Positions 53,883 through 62,028 of a DNA stretch of 64,000 bases are shown here, one piece after another (position 1 is the first letter of the stretch; every line of letters begins with the position of its first letter). The stretch is from Streptomyces spinoverrucosus. Lineage in GTDB: Bacteria; Actinomycetota; Actinomycetes; Streptomycetales; Streptomycetaceae. The notes beneath the pieces are model-generated. The model searched no databases. It was given only the letters and a program-made list of their open reading frames with translations, and was not told the DNA's origin. A program made the translations under genes and the position numbers. The stretch is from NCBI RefSeq assembly GCF_015712165.1, contig NZ_JADPZX010000001.1, positions 5,096,001 to 5,160,000 on the forward strand. Direction: 5' to 3'.

Positions 53883-56042
53883 GTGCATGACAACGCGACA
53901 GAGGTGACCGCCGCCGGAATCGCCCGGCTCGCCGGCGTCGGCCGGGCCGCCGTGAGCAACTGGCGGCGCCGCCACGCCGACTTCCCCAAACCGGTCGGCG
54001 GCACCGAGACCAGCCCTGCCTTCGCCCTCGGCGAAGTAGAGGCCTGGCTGCGCCGACAGGGCAAACTCGCCGAAGTCCCCCTACGCGAGCGGGTCTGGCA
54101 ACACCTCGTCGGCCACCCCGAGGGCCCGGTCGTCGCCCTCACGCACGCCGGCTGTGTACTGCTGCTCATCCATGACCGGCCGACGGTGTGGCTGGAGGTG
54201 AGCGCCGGTTCCGACGAGCGGCTGGCGGCGATGCTGCCGGGGGCGTTGGAGCAGATGCTCGTGCCTCGGTTCGGTGGGCGACGGGTTCACGGCGGCGCGA
54301 CGAGGTCAGTCAGTGTGAATGCTGATACTCCTGTGAACGCCACATCAGCGGTTCACACCGCGCCCGGCGTGAACACTCCGCCCCCTGTGAACACTGCCCC
54401 CGCCGTTCACATCCCCCACGGCCCCGCCCTCCTCCCCTCCGCCCCCCTCCTCCGCGGCGCCGCCGAACTCGCCGCCGAGCTGGGCGCCCGCCAGACCTTC
54501 GAGTTCCTGCTCGGTCGGCACCTCGATGCCAACCCCCGCCAGTACACGCTCACCCCGACCGAACTCGCCCGCCTCATGGCCGACCTCGCCGGCCCCGCCC
54601 GCACCGTCCTCGACCCCGCCTGCGGCACCGGCGCCCTGCTGCGCGCCGCCGCCGCAGCCCCCGACCAGGAGATGTACGCCCAGGACAGCGCCCCCGACCT
54701 CGCGGCGCTCACCGCGCTCCGGCTCGCGCTGCACGGGCGGGCCACGGTCCGCGCTGCCGTGGGCGACACCCTGCGCGCCGACGCCCACCCCGGGCTGCAC
54801 GCCGACGCCGTCCTGTGTCATCCGCCGTTCAACGAGCGCAACTGGGGGCATGACGAACTGGCGTACGACCCCCGGTGGGAGTACGGCTTCCCCGCGCGCA
54901 CCGAGTCCGAGCTGGCCTGGGTGCAGCACGCGCTCGCGCGGCTGACGGACGGCGGTACCGCCGTGCTGCTCATGCCGCCCGCCGCCACCTCCCGCCGCTC
55001 CGGCCGTCGTATCCGCGCCGACCTGCTGCGCCGCGGGGCGCTGCGCGCCGTCATCGCGTTGCCGGTCGGGGCGGCACCGCCGTACAACATCCCCCTGCAC
55101 CTCTGGGTACTGCGCAGGCCCGAGAAGGCACCTGCGCAGCCGGAGCTGCTGCTTGCCGACGCGGGGCAGTTCGCGACCGAGGGGCGCGGCGGGCCGGACT
55201 GGCGGGCCGTGCGTGACGCGGTACTCGACGCCTGGCGGGAGTTCGACCGGGCCGGCTCGTTGGCGGAGCGGCCGGGGCTGGCGCGTTCCGTGCCGGTCAT
55301 CGAACTCCTGGACGACGACGTCGACTTCGCCCCGGCCCGGCACCTGCCGCCGCCCACCGCGGCCGACGGTGCCGAGCAACTCACGGTGGTGCGCGAGCGC
55401 CTCGGCGAGACCCTCCGACTGACCGTCGGCCTCACCCCGCCGCCCCCGCACACCGCATCGCCCACGCACACCGCATCGCCCGCGCGCTGGCCGCTCACCA
55501 CCGTCGGGGAACTCGCGCGCGGGGGCGCGCTGGTGATGCGTACCGGTGGAAACAGCGGCCACGCGCGCGTGCCCGTGCTCACCGACCACGACGTCCTCGC
55601 CGGAACGGCACCCTCCGGCACGCTTCCCGAGAGCGACGAGGAGGCCGTGCTGACGGAGGTGGGGGACGTCGTCGTGCCGGTGCTCGGTGGGGGCGCGGTG
55701 GCGCGCGTCATCGACGAGGCGACGGGGGGCGCCGCCCTGGGGCGCAACCTCGTCCTGCTGCGCCCCGATCCCACGGCGCTCGATCCGTGGTTCCTCGCCG
55801 GGTTCCTGCGCGGCACCGCCAACAACCGCCAGGCCAGCAGCTACGCCTCCACGGCCACCCGCCTCGACGTACGCCGCCTGCAACTGCCCCGGCTCGCGCT
55901 CGACGAACAGCGGCGCTACGGTGCCCGGTTCCGAGCCCTCGACGAGTTCGAGCGGGTGCTCAGGCACGCGAGCCGCCTCGGGGAACAGCTCGTACGCGGG
56001 ATGTACGACGGCCTGACGGACGGCACGGTCGCGCCTGAGTAA
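53883..56042 (+). CDS. Solitary HTH - N6-adenine DNA methylase - specificity-domain fusion
   Basis: The 719-residue protein has an N-terminal AlpA/MerR-like helix-turn-helix (AGIARLAGVGRAAVSNWRRR, about 10-30, ending in EVEAWLRRQ), a hexapeptide repeat linker (about 145-180), a type I-style HsdM methylase core (EFLLGRHLDANPRQYTLTPT; motif I DPACGTGALL; motif IV region VLCHPPFNERNWG) and a C-terminal HsdS-like domain (LTEVGDVVVPVLGGGAVAR, YASTATRLDVRRLQLPRL). In motif IV the usual Asn of NPPF is His, which may weaken catalysis. No restriction subunit is adjacent. GTG 53883 has GAGGGGA 9 bp upstream. It may be an epigenetic regulator or a derelict methylase. Confidence 0.85.
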   Translation: MHDNATEVTAAGIARLAGVGRAAVSNWRRRHADFPKPVGGTETSPAFALGEVEAWLRRQGKLAEVPLRERVWQHLVGHPEGPVVALTHAGCVLLLIHDRPTVWLEVSAGSDERLAAMLPGALEQMLVPRFGGRRVHGGATRSVSVNADTPVNATSAVHTAPGVNTPPPVNTAPAVHIPHGPALLPSAPLLRGAAELAAELGARQTFEFLLGRHLDANPRQYTLTPTELARLMADLAGPARTVLDPACGTGALLRAAAAAPDQEMYAQDSAPDLAALTALRLALHGRATVRAAVGDTLRADAHPGLHADAVLCHPPFNERNWGHDELAYDPRWEYGFPARTESELAWVQHALARLTDGGTAVLLMPPAATSRRSGRRIRADLLRRGALRAVIALPVGAAPPYNIPLHLWVLRRPEKAPAQPELLLADAGQFATEGRGGPDWRAVRDAVLDAWREFDRAGSLAERPGLARSVPVIELLDDDVDFAPARHLPPPTAADGAEQLTVVRERLGETLRLTVGLTPPPPHTASPTHTASPARWPLTTVGELARGGALVMRTGGNSGHARVPVLTDHDVLAGTAPSGTLPESDEEAVLTEVGDVVVPVLGGGAVARVIDEATGGAALGRNLVLLRPDPTALDPWFLAGFLRGTANNRQASSYASTATRLDVRRLQLPRLALDEQRRYGARFRALDEFERVLRHASRLGEQLVRGMYDGLTDGTVAPE
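54315..54410 (+). repeat. Six GTGAAC/GTTCAC words at exact 18-bp period inside the methylase gene
   Basis: GTGAAT (54315), GTGAAC (54333), GTTCAC (54351), GTGAAC (54369), GTGAAC (54387) and GTTCAC (54405) are each 18 bp apart. In protein they give a six-residue repeat beginning Val-Asn or Val-His, with Thr/Pro/Ala between. GTTCAC is the reverse complement of GTGAAC and keeps the frame. The same word occurs at 9-bp steps in the promoter. Confidence 0.85.
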
Positions 56043-56272
56043 CCACCCCCGTCGCTCACACCCACCCGCCGCTCCCGCTTACCCCCTCCGACGCCACCCA
56101 CCTGGCCCCGCCGCGCCGCCGGGGTCGTACGAAGTGATCAGTGTGACAACGGTTCGGTGCAACCCGGGACCGCTTGTCGGTGTCGACCTATACGCTCGAA
56201 GCGACCATCACACGACTGGCGTTGCCCGACGCCGGTCGATCCGTACGAGCACTTCAGGCACCAGGAGCAGTC

Positions 56273-56866
56273 ATGCATGGCCACGGCTACCCGCAGCCGG
56301 TGAAGCAGCCGCCCCCGACGGCGTGGCTGGTGCTCGTGCGTGTGCTGTTCGTGGTGATCTCCATCCTCAGCCTCGGCTTCCTGACCTGGACGATGCCGCT
56401 GCGCCTGGCCATCGTCACGCGCAGGTCGCTGGACTGGGGTCTGTTCGTGGCGGTGCTGGCCATCGACATCCTCGCCATGGTGCTCCTCGGCACCGAACCC
56501 GGCGAGGAGATCCACACCGCGGGCGGCTGGATCGGCGTAGCGCTGCTGCTGGGCACACTGGTGGCGATGATCGCGTACTACCTCGCCGCTGAGATACGCC
56601 ACTTCCACCAGCTCCGTCACGGCGGCGGCGGGTACGTGCCGCCGCCGAGCCAGGGGTACGGCTACCCGCAGTCGCCGACGCCGTACAGCAGCGTGGCGAC
56701 CGTGCCGCAGACACCCCCCACCGTGCCGCAGACACCCCCCACCCCGCCGCCACAGCGCCCCGCGCCCGCGCGCATCGACCAGGTGCGGGCCGAACTGGAC
56801 GAGCTCAGCGACTACCTGCGTAAGCAGGGCGGTCAGCGCGACGGCGAACACGAGGGCGGAAGGTGA
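56273..56866 (+). CDS. Three-span membrane protein, kinase operon
   Basis: The 197-residue protein has three predicted spans (about residues 15-34, 57-74 and 83-102), then a Pro/Gln-rich tail with an exact seven-residue duplication (TVPQTPP twice) and a helical C-terminus (RIDQVRAELDELSDYLRKQ). Its last codons overlap the GTG of the Ser/Thr kinase gene (GTGA), so the two are translationally coupled. It could be a membrane partner or substrate of that kinase. ATG 56273 has GGAG 6 bp upstream. No family recognised. Confidence 0.82.
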   Translation: MHGHGYPQPVKQPPPTAWLVLVRVLFVVISILSLGFLTWTMPLRLAIVTRRSLDWGLFVAVLAIDILAMVLLGTEPGEEIHTAGGWIGVALLLGTLVAMIAYYLAAEIRHFHQLRHGGGGYVPPPSQGYGYPQSPTPYSSVATVPQTPPTVPQTPPTPPPQRPAPARIDQVRAELDELSDYLRKQGGQRDGEHEGGR

Positions 56867-58389
56867 CCGTGACGACAGGACGTGTCGTCGCCGGCCGCTA
56901 CGAACTGGCCACGCTCATCGGGCAGGGCGGCATGGGCCAGGTCTGGACGGCGTACGACCGGCGGCTGGACCGGCGCGTGGCGGTGAAGTTGCTGCGCCCC
57001 GACAAGGTGGCCGGTCAGGAGGCCGACGAACTGCGGCGGCGCTTCGTGCGCGAGTGCCGGGTGACCGCGCAGGTCGACCACCCGGGGCTGGTGACCGTGC
57101 ACGACGCGGGCAGTGAGGGCGAGGAACTGTTCCTCGTCATGCAGTACGTCGACGGCGCCGACCTCTCCGACCATCTCGCCGAGCACGACCCGTACCCCTG
57201 GCAGTGGGCGGTCGCGGTCGCCGCGCAACTGTGCGCCGTACTGAGCGCCGTGCACGCCGTGCCGATCGTGCACCGCGACCTCAAGCCGCGCAACGTGATG
57301 GTGAAGCAGGACGGCACGGTCACGGTCCTCGACCTCGGCGTCGCCTCGGTCATGGACACCGACACCACGCGCCTGACGCACACCGGTTCGCCGATCGGTT
57401 CGCCCGCGTACATGGCACCCGAGCAGGCGATGGGCGGCGCGGTCGGCCCGTACACGGACCTGTACGCGCTCGGCGTACTGATGCACGAGCTCCTCAGCGG
57501 CGAGGTGCCCTTCGCGGGCTCGACGGCGCTCGGGGTGCTGCACCGGCATCTGTACGAGCCGCCGCCGCCCGTGCGCCGGATCCGCCCCGAGGTCCCCGAG
57601 GCGCTCGAAGCGCTGGTCCTGCGGCTGCTCGCCAAGGACCCGCAGCACCGGCCGGGCTCCGCGCAGGAGGTGTACGAGGACCTGGCGCTGCTGCTGCCCG
57701 CGCGCGGGATCCCCAGCGGTGCGCCTCTCGACCCCACGCGCCCCTTCCTGCGCCCGCACGCCCCCTGGCCGGACCGCGCGCGCACGCCCGCGCCCCAGCC
57801 CGCCCCCGTGGCGCCGGTCACCGAGAAACCGGACGTCGCGAGCGCCGTCGACGAGGTCAAGCGACTCCTCGGCGAGGGCCGTATCACCCAGGCCGTCGAC
57901 ATCCTCGGCGCGATCCTGCCGACCGCGGCCGAGCAGCACGGCGAGCACTCCCCGGTGGTGCGCACGCTGCGCAAGCAGTACGCCGCCACGCTCATGGACG
58001 ACGGCCAGTACCGGCGCGCGCTGCCCGAACTGCGCCGCCTCGCCGACGAACGCGCCGCCGAGGCCGGCCAGGCCGACCCGCAGTCCCTGCGGTTCCGCTA
58101 CGAGGCCGCCCAGTGCCTCGAACAGCTCGGCGAACCGGCGGCGGCGCTCGCCGCGTACCGGGCGCTGCTGCCGTACTACGAGAACCAGTACGTCTCCGGC
58201 GACCCCGAGCTCGCCCACGACGTCCGCCGCCGCATGGGGCACCTCCTGCTCGCCCTCGGCGACCGCGCCGCCGCGCACGACACGCTGGTGAGACTGCTGC
58301 ACGACGTCGAACGGCTGAACGGGCCGGGGCATCCGCTGGCGGTGGAGGTGCGGCGGACGTTGCAGTGGCTGGGACAGGTGCGCGGGTAG
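56863..58389 (+). CDS. Soluble Ser/Thr protein kinase with TPR-like C-terminus
   Basis: The 508-residue protein has a PknB-type kinase domain at about 10-270: glycine loop LIGQGGMGQVW, Lys in RRVAVKLLRP, catalytic loop IVHRDLKPRNVMV, DLG in place of DFG (VLDLGVASV), and APE as YMAPEQAMGG. Instead of a membrane span and PASTA domains it ends with helical TPR-like repeats (about 325-505; AVDILGAILPTAAEQHGEHS, DDGQYRRALPELRRLADERA, LGEPAAALAAYRALLPYYEN). It is therefore cytosolic and may be brought to the membrane by the three-span protein encoded just upstream. GTG 56863 is the most likely start; GTG 56869 is possible. Confidence 0.93.
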   Translation: MTVTTGRVVAGRYELATLIGQGGMGQVWTAYDRRLDRRVAVKLLRPDKVAGQEADELRRRFVRECRVTAQVDHPGLVTVHDAGSEGEELFLVMQYVDGADLSDHLAEHDPYPWQWAVAVAAQLCAVLSAVHAVPIVHRDLKPRNVMVKQDGTVTVLDLGVASVMDTDTTRLTHTGSPIGSPAYMAPEQAMGGAVGPYTDLYALGVLMHELLSGEVPFAGSTALGVLHRHLYEPPPPVRRIRPEVPEALEALVLRLLAKDPQHRPGSAQEVYEDLALLLPARGIPSGAPLDPTRPFLRPHAPWPDRARTPAPQPAPVAPVTEKPDVASAVDEVKRLLGEGRITQAVDILGAILPTAAEQHGEHSPVVRTLRKQYAATLMDDGQYRRALPELRRLADERAAEAGQADPQSLRFRYEAAQCLEQLGEPAAALAAYRALLPYYENQYVSGDPELAHDVRRRMGHLLLALGDRAAAHDTLVRLLHDVERLNGPGHPLAVEVRRTLQWLGQVRG

Positions 58390-58583
58390 TCCCCCTGCGG
58401 CCGAGTGGCGCGGCGGTGCCCGAAGTCCTGGTGAATCGTTGGTCGAATGGGTTGGCCAAAGCTGGGCTGCTGCCTACCATCGATCACCGCAAGACTTTGT
58501 GCGCCCGCCCGTCGCCCGACCACCACCCCTGGTGGAGGCGCTGCGCGCCGCACCTGTTATTGCAATCTCCTCGGGAGGCTCCC

Positions 58584-59228
58584 TTGCACCGCCGTCGCCG
58601 CACCGCGCTCCTCCTGTCCGCCGCCATCGCCGTGGCGCCCGTCCTCACCGCATGCGGAAACGATGCGCATCCGGGCGCGGCGGCCGTCGTCGGCGGCCAG
58701 CGGATCACCGTGGCGCAGCTGGAGACCAGGGTCAACGAGGTGCGCGAGGCGCAGCGGGCGGCGGTGAGCGGCGAGGCGCAGTACGCGCAGGTGATCGCCA
58801 AGACCGGCAGCCTGACCCGCGACACCCTGCACGGCATGGTCCTCGACCGGGTGCTGCACCGCGCCGCCCAGGACGCCGGCATCTCCGTCAGCCGCAGCGA
58901 GGTCCAGGAGATGCGGGACGGCCTGGAGGAGCAGGTCGGCGGCGCGAAGGCGCTGGAGACGACCTGGTTGCAGCAGTACGGCGTGGCTCCGCAGCGCCTC
59001 GAGGAGAACCTCCGCCTCCAGCTGGAGGCGCAGAAGCTCGCCGCGAAGCTCGGCACCGACACCAGCCAGCCGGCCTTCTGGAAGGCCCTCTCCGATGCCT
59101 CCCAGAAGCTGAACGTCGACCTCAACCCGCGATACGGCAGCTGGGACGTCCAGAAGAGCAGCCGCGTGGACGCGGAGACGCCGTGGGTCCGGGAGATCAC
59201 GACGGGGCAGGGGCAGCAGACGGCGTAG
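58584..59228 (+). CDS. SurA N-terminal-domain-like lipoprotein
   Basis: The 214-residue protein starts with TTG 58584 (GGGAGG 5 bp upstream), followed by a basic signal peptide (HRRRRTALLLSAAIAVAP) and lipobox LTAC, so it is anchored outside the membrane. The mature part is a helical chaperone-like domain with VVGGQRITVAQLETRVNEVR, as in the N-terminal domain of SurA/PrsA; a parvulin isomerase domain is missing. A role in folding of secreted proteins is inferred. The last part (NPRYGSWDVQKSSRVD) is typical. The stop codon is duplicated in a 23-bp repeat. Confidence 0.88.
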   Translation: MHRRRRTALLLSAAIAVAPVLTACGNDAHPGAAAVVGGQRITVAQLETRVNEVREAQRAAVSGEAQYAQVIAKTGSLTRDTLHGMVLDRVLHRAAQDAGISVSRSEVQEMRDGLEEQVGGAKALETTWLQQYGVAPQRLEENLRLQLEAQKLAAKLGTDTSQPAFWKALSDASQKLNVDLNPRYGSWDVQKSSRVDAETPWVREITTGQGQQTA

Positions 59229-59264
59229 TAGCGGGGCGGCGGACGGCGTAGTAGCGGGGCGGCG
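59219..59264 (+). repeat. 23-bp duplication over the SurA-like gene stop codon
   Basis: A 23-bp unit beginning GACGGCGTAGTAGCGGGG is present at 59219-59241 and again at 59242-59264. The stop TAG (59226-59228) lies in the first copy. Confidence 0.9.
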
Positions 59265-59377
59265 GACGTCCTTGCCCCACGCACCGCTCACCACCTCGCA
59301 CACCGTTCATCCGATGATCGCACCCCCACCTGTGGATAACTCACGGCCTTGTCGGCGCCGTGGGTTACGTTCGGATC

Positions 59378-60424
59378 GTGAACGCAACCAGCTTCGACAG
59401 CCCCGGCCGTATCGTCCTGCTCACCACCAGCCACCGCGTCGCCCCCGGCCTGCTCTCCTGGCCCGCCTGGCAGGCGCTGCACGCCGCCGACCGTGTGCTG
59501 TGCGCGGACGGGGCGCACCCCCAGCTGCCGTATCTGCGGGAGGCGGGGATATCGGTGGAGGAGACCGCCCCGACCGCCGAGGAGCTGGTCGACGTGTGCG
59601 CCGGCGGGCGGACCGTGGTCGTCGTCGCCACCGGCGAGGGCGAGCCGGCCCTGACGGACGGTCTGGCACGGCTCGCCGGCGGTGGGCGGTTGCGTATGCC
59701 GGAGCTGGAGCTGCTCCCCGCCTCCTACGACCTGCCCGGCGCCCGCCTCCTCGACCTCGTCCAGGTCATGGACCGCATCCGCGCCGAGTGCCCATGGTCG
59801 TCCCGGCAGACCCACCAGGGCCTGGCGAAGTACGGCATCGAGGAGGCGTACGAACTCGTCGAGGCGATCGAGGACGGCGACCGTGACGAGCTCCGCGAGG
59901 AACTGGGCGACGTGCTGCTCCAGGTCGTCTTCCACGCCCGGATAGCCGAGGAGGACCCGGACGCCCCCTTCTCCATCGACGACGTCGCGGCCACCATCGT
60001 CGCCAAGCTCATCCACCGCCACCCGCACGTCTTCGGCGAGGAGACCGCCTCCACCCCCGAGGAGGTCAAGGAACACTGGCTGCGCACCAAAGCCCAGGAG
60101 AAGCAACGGACCTCGGTGACCGAGGGCATCCCGCTGCACCAGCCCGGCCTGGCCCTCGCGGCGAAGCTGGCGTCCCGGGTGCGCACAGCGGGACTGGACG
60201 TGCCGCCGCCCCTGGGCCCGGGCATCGGGTACGAGCTGCTCACGCTCGCGATACGCGCCGAGGCGGAGGGCGTGGACCCGGAGGCGGCACTGCGGGCGGC
60301 GGCCCGGGCCTACCGGGACGCGATCAGGGCGGCCGAAGGGGTGGCCTCGGAGGCGCTACGGGAGGTCGGTGCGGACCACCAGGACGCCGAGGCGCACCCG
60401 ACTGTGGATACCGTCGAGGAGTGA
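59378..60424 (+). CDS. mazG: MazG-family nucleoside triphosphate pyrophosphohydrolase
   Basis: The 348-residue protein hydrolyses (d)NTPs to monophosphates, with a housecleaning role and possible influence on ppGpp. The MazG core is RLLDLVQVMDRIRAECPWS, the metal motif IEEAYELVEAIEDGD (ExxE) with EELGDVLLQVVFHARIAEE (ExxD), then AKLIHRHPHVFGEE and VKEHWLRTKAQEK. A longer N-terminal domain of about 110 residues precedes it, usual in actinobacteria. GTG 59378 is chosen; GTG 59360 is in frame. The end overlaps the P450 gene by four bases (GTGA). Confidence 0.92.
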   Translation: MNATSFDSPGRIVLLTTSHRVAPGLLSWPAWQALHAADRVLCADGAHPQLPYLREAGISVEETAPTAEELVDVCAGGRTVVVVATGEGEPALTDGLARLAGGGRLRMPELELLPASYDLPGARLLDLVQVMDRIRAECPWSSRQTHQGLAKYGIEEAYELVEAIEDGDRDELREELGDVLLQVVFHARIAEEDPDAPFSIDDVAATIVAKLIHRHPHVFGEETASTPEEVKEHWLRTKAQEKQRTSVTEGIPLHQPGLALAAKLASRVRTAGLDVPPPLGPGIGYELLTLAIRAEAEGVDPEAALRAAARAYRDAIRAAEGVASEALREVGADHQDAEAHPTVDTVEE

Positions 60425-61701
60425 CCGACCACCTCCACCCCGGCGCCCACGGCGCTCCCGCGCCCGAGCTCTTCACCTGGGAGTTCGCCAGCGACCCCTA
60501 CCCCGCCTACGCCTGGCTCCGTGAGCATGCCCCCGTGCACAGGACGAAGCTGCCCAGCGGGGTGGAGGCCTGGCTGGTCACCCGTTACGTCGATGCCAAG
60601 CAGGCCCTGGCCGACCAGCGGCTGTCGAAGAATCCCGCGCATCACGACGAGCCCGCGCACGCCAAGGGCAAGACGGGTATCCCCGGCGAGCGCAAGGCCG
60701 AGTTGATGACGCATCTGCTCAACATCGACCCGCCGGACCACACCCGGCTGCGGCGGCTCGTCTCGAAGGCGTTCACACCGCGCCGTGTCGCCGAGTTCGC
60801 CCCCCGTGTGCAGGAGCTCACCGACGACCTCATCGGCCGGTTCGCCCGCAGCGGCTCCGCCGATCTCATCCACGAGTTCGCCTTCCCGCTTCCCATCTAC
60901 GCCATCTGCGACATGCTCGGCGTCCCCCGCGAGGACCAGGACGACTTCCGGGACTGGGCGGGCATGATGATCCGGCACGGCGGAGGCCCCCGGGGCGGTG
61001 TCGCGCGGTCGGTGAAGATGATGCGCGGCTACCTCTCCGAACTGATCCACCGCAAGCGCGAGTCGCTTCCCGCCGAACCCACCCCCGGCGAGGACCTCAT
61101 CTCCGGCCTCATCCGCGCCTCCGACCACGGCGAGTACCTCACAGAGAACGAGGCCGCGGCCATGGCCTTCATCCTGCTGTTCGCCGGTTTCGAGACCACC
61201 GTGAATCTCATCGGCAACGGCACCTACGCCCTCCTCACCCACCCCGAGCAACGCACCCGCCTCCAGCGGTCCCTCGCCGACGGCGAACGCGCCCTGCTCG
61301 AAACCGGCGTGGAGGAACTCCTGCGCTACGACGGCCCGGTCGAGCTGGCCACCTGGCGGTTCGCCACACAGCCGCTCACCATCGGCGGTCAGGACATCGC
61401 ACCCGGCGACCCCGTCCTCGTCGTACTCGCGGCCGCCGACCGGGATCCGGAGCGGTTCGCGGACCCGGACACCCTCGACCTCGCCCGCCGTGACAACCAG
61501 CACCTCGGCTACGGCCACGGCATCCACTACTGCCTCGGCGCGCCGCTCGCCCGCCTGGAGGGCCAGACCGCGCTCGCCACCCTCCTGACCCGCCTCCCGG
61601 ACCTGCGACTCGCGGTGGATCCGGGCGACTTGCGGTGGCGTGGCGGGCTCATCATGCGCGGACTGCGGACGTTGCCGGTGGAGTTCACGCCCGTTCCGTA
61701 G
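60421..61701 (+). CDS. Cytochrome P450 (CYP107-like)
   Basis: The 426-residue soluble P450 has the oxygen-activation motif LLFAGFETTVN in the I helix, ExxR in GVEELLRYDGPVE, and the heme loop LGYGHGIHYCLGAPLAR with the Cys ligand (Tyr stands for the usual Phe at the start of the loop, a common CYP107 variant). A substrate cannot be told. Its GTG start overlaps the mazG stop (GTGA), so it is translated with a housekeeping gene, and no biosynthetic cluster or ferredoxin gene is adjacent. S. coelicolor has a CYP107-type P450 at what seems to be the same place (memory). A 23-bp repeat array begins at the last base of its stop codon. Confidence 0.93.
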   Translation: MTDHLHPGAHGAPAPELFTWEFASDPYPAYAWLREHAPVHRTKLPSGVEAWLVTRYVDAKQALADQRLSKNPAHHDEPAHAKGKTGIPGERKAELMTHLLNIDPPDHTRLRRLVSKAFTPRRVAEFAPRVQELTDDLIGRFARSGSADLIHEFAFPLPIYAICDMLGVPREDQDDFRDWAGMMIRHGGGPRGGVARSVKMMRGYLSELIHRKRESLPAEPTPGEDLISGLIRASDHGEYLTENEAAAMAFILLFAGFETTVNLIGNGTYALLTHPEQRTRLQRSLADGERALLETGVEELLRYDGPVELATWRFATQPLTIGGQDIAPGDPVLVVLAAADRDPERFADPDTLDLARRDNQHLGYGHGIHYCLGAPLARLEGQTALATLLTRLPDLRLAVDPGDLRWRGGLIMRGLRTLPVEFTPVP

Positions 61702-61790
61702 CCGCCCGACACAAACTGGGCGAGCCGCCCGACACAACCCGGGCGAGCCGCCCGACACAACCCGGGCGAGCCGCCCGACACAACCCGGGC
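61701..61790 (+). repeat. 23-bp tandem array starting at the P450 stop codon
   Basis: GCCGCCCGACACAACCCGGG followed by CGA repeats at 61701, 61724, 61747 and 61770 with a 23-bp period; the first copy has two base changes. The array starts on the last base of the TAG stop. ACACAA/CCCGGG-rich words continue in less regular form to about 61870. Confidence 0.9.
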
Positions 61791-62028
61791 GTAAAGGCGC
61801 GCCACGACCCCAGGGCAAAGGAACAGCACAAACCCGGGCAACACAAAGGCGCGGCACAAACCCCGGGGACCAGCGTAAACATGACACGCACTCAACTCTG
61901 TGATCTTCACGTGATCTGCGCGGCATTAACTTGTGACAAGTGATCGACTGCCGATACGTTCACCCATCAGCGCGGCCCCCCGCATCACCCGCCGCGCAGG
62001 TCCCTGCTGTCTCGCGAAAGGCCGCCGC
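61791..62028 (+). promoter_or_regulatory. Leader/promoter region of the Rpf-LysM gene
   Basis: After the repeat array this region has degenerate CACAAACCCGGG words to about 61870, then an A+T-richer part with GTGATCTTCAC (61900-61910, arms GTGA/TCAC) and a perfect palindrome ACTTGTGACAAGT (61929-61941). GTGATC occurs three times (61900, 61911, 61940). These are plausible operator sites, for example for Crp-like proteins that are known to act in Streptomyces germination, but the link is a guess. No ydaO-type riboswitch is seen here, unlike in front of rpfA. Confidence 0.45.

Noticed and set aside
59331..59339. TTATCCACA-type DnaA box (TGTGGATAA on the plus strand) before mazG
   Set aside because: It is a single box without a cluster or dnaA/dnaN nearby; an origin or DnaA control cannot be supported.
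60421..61701. P450 as a sign of a secondary-metabolite cluster
   Set aside because: Neighbours are housekeeping genes (mazG, rpf) and there is no synthase, tailoring or transport gene set.
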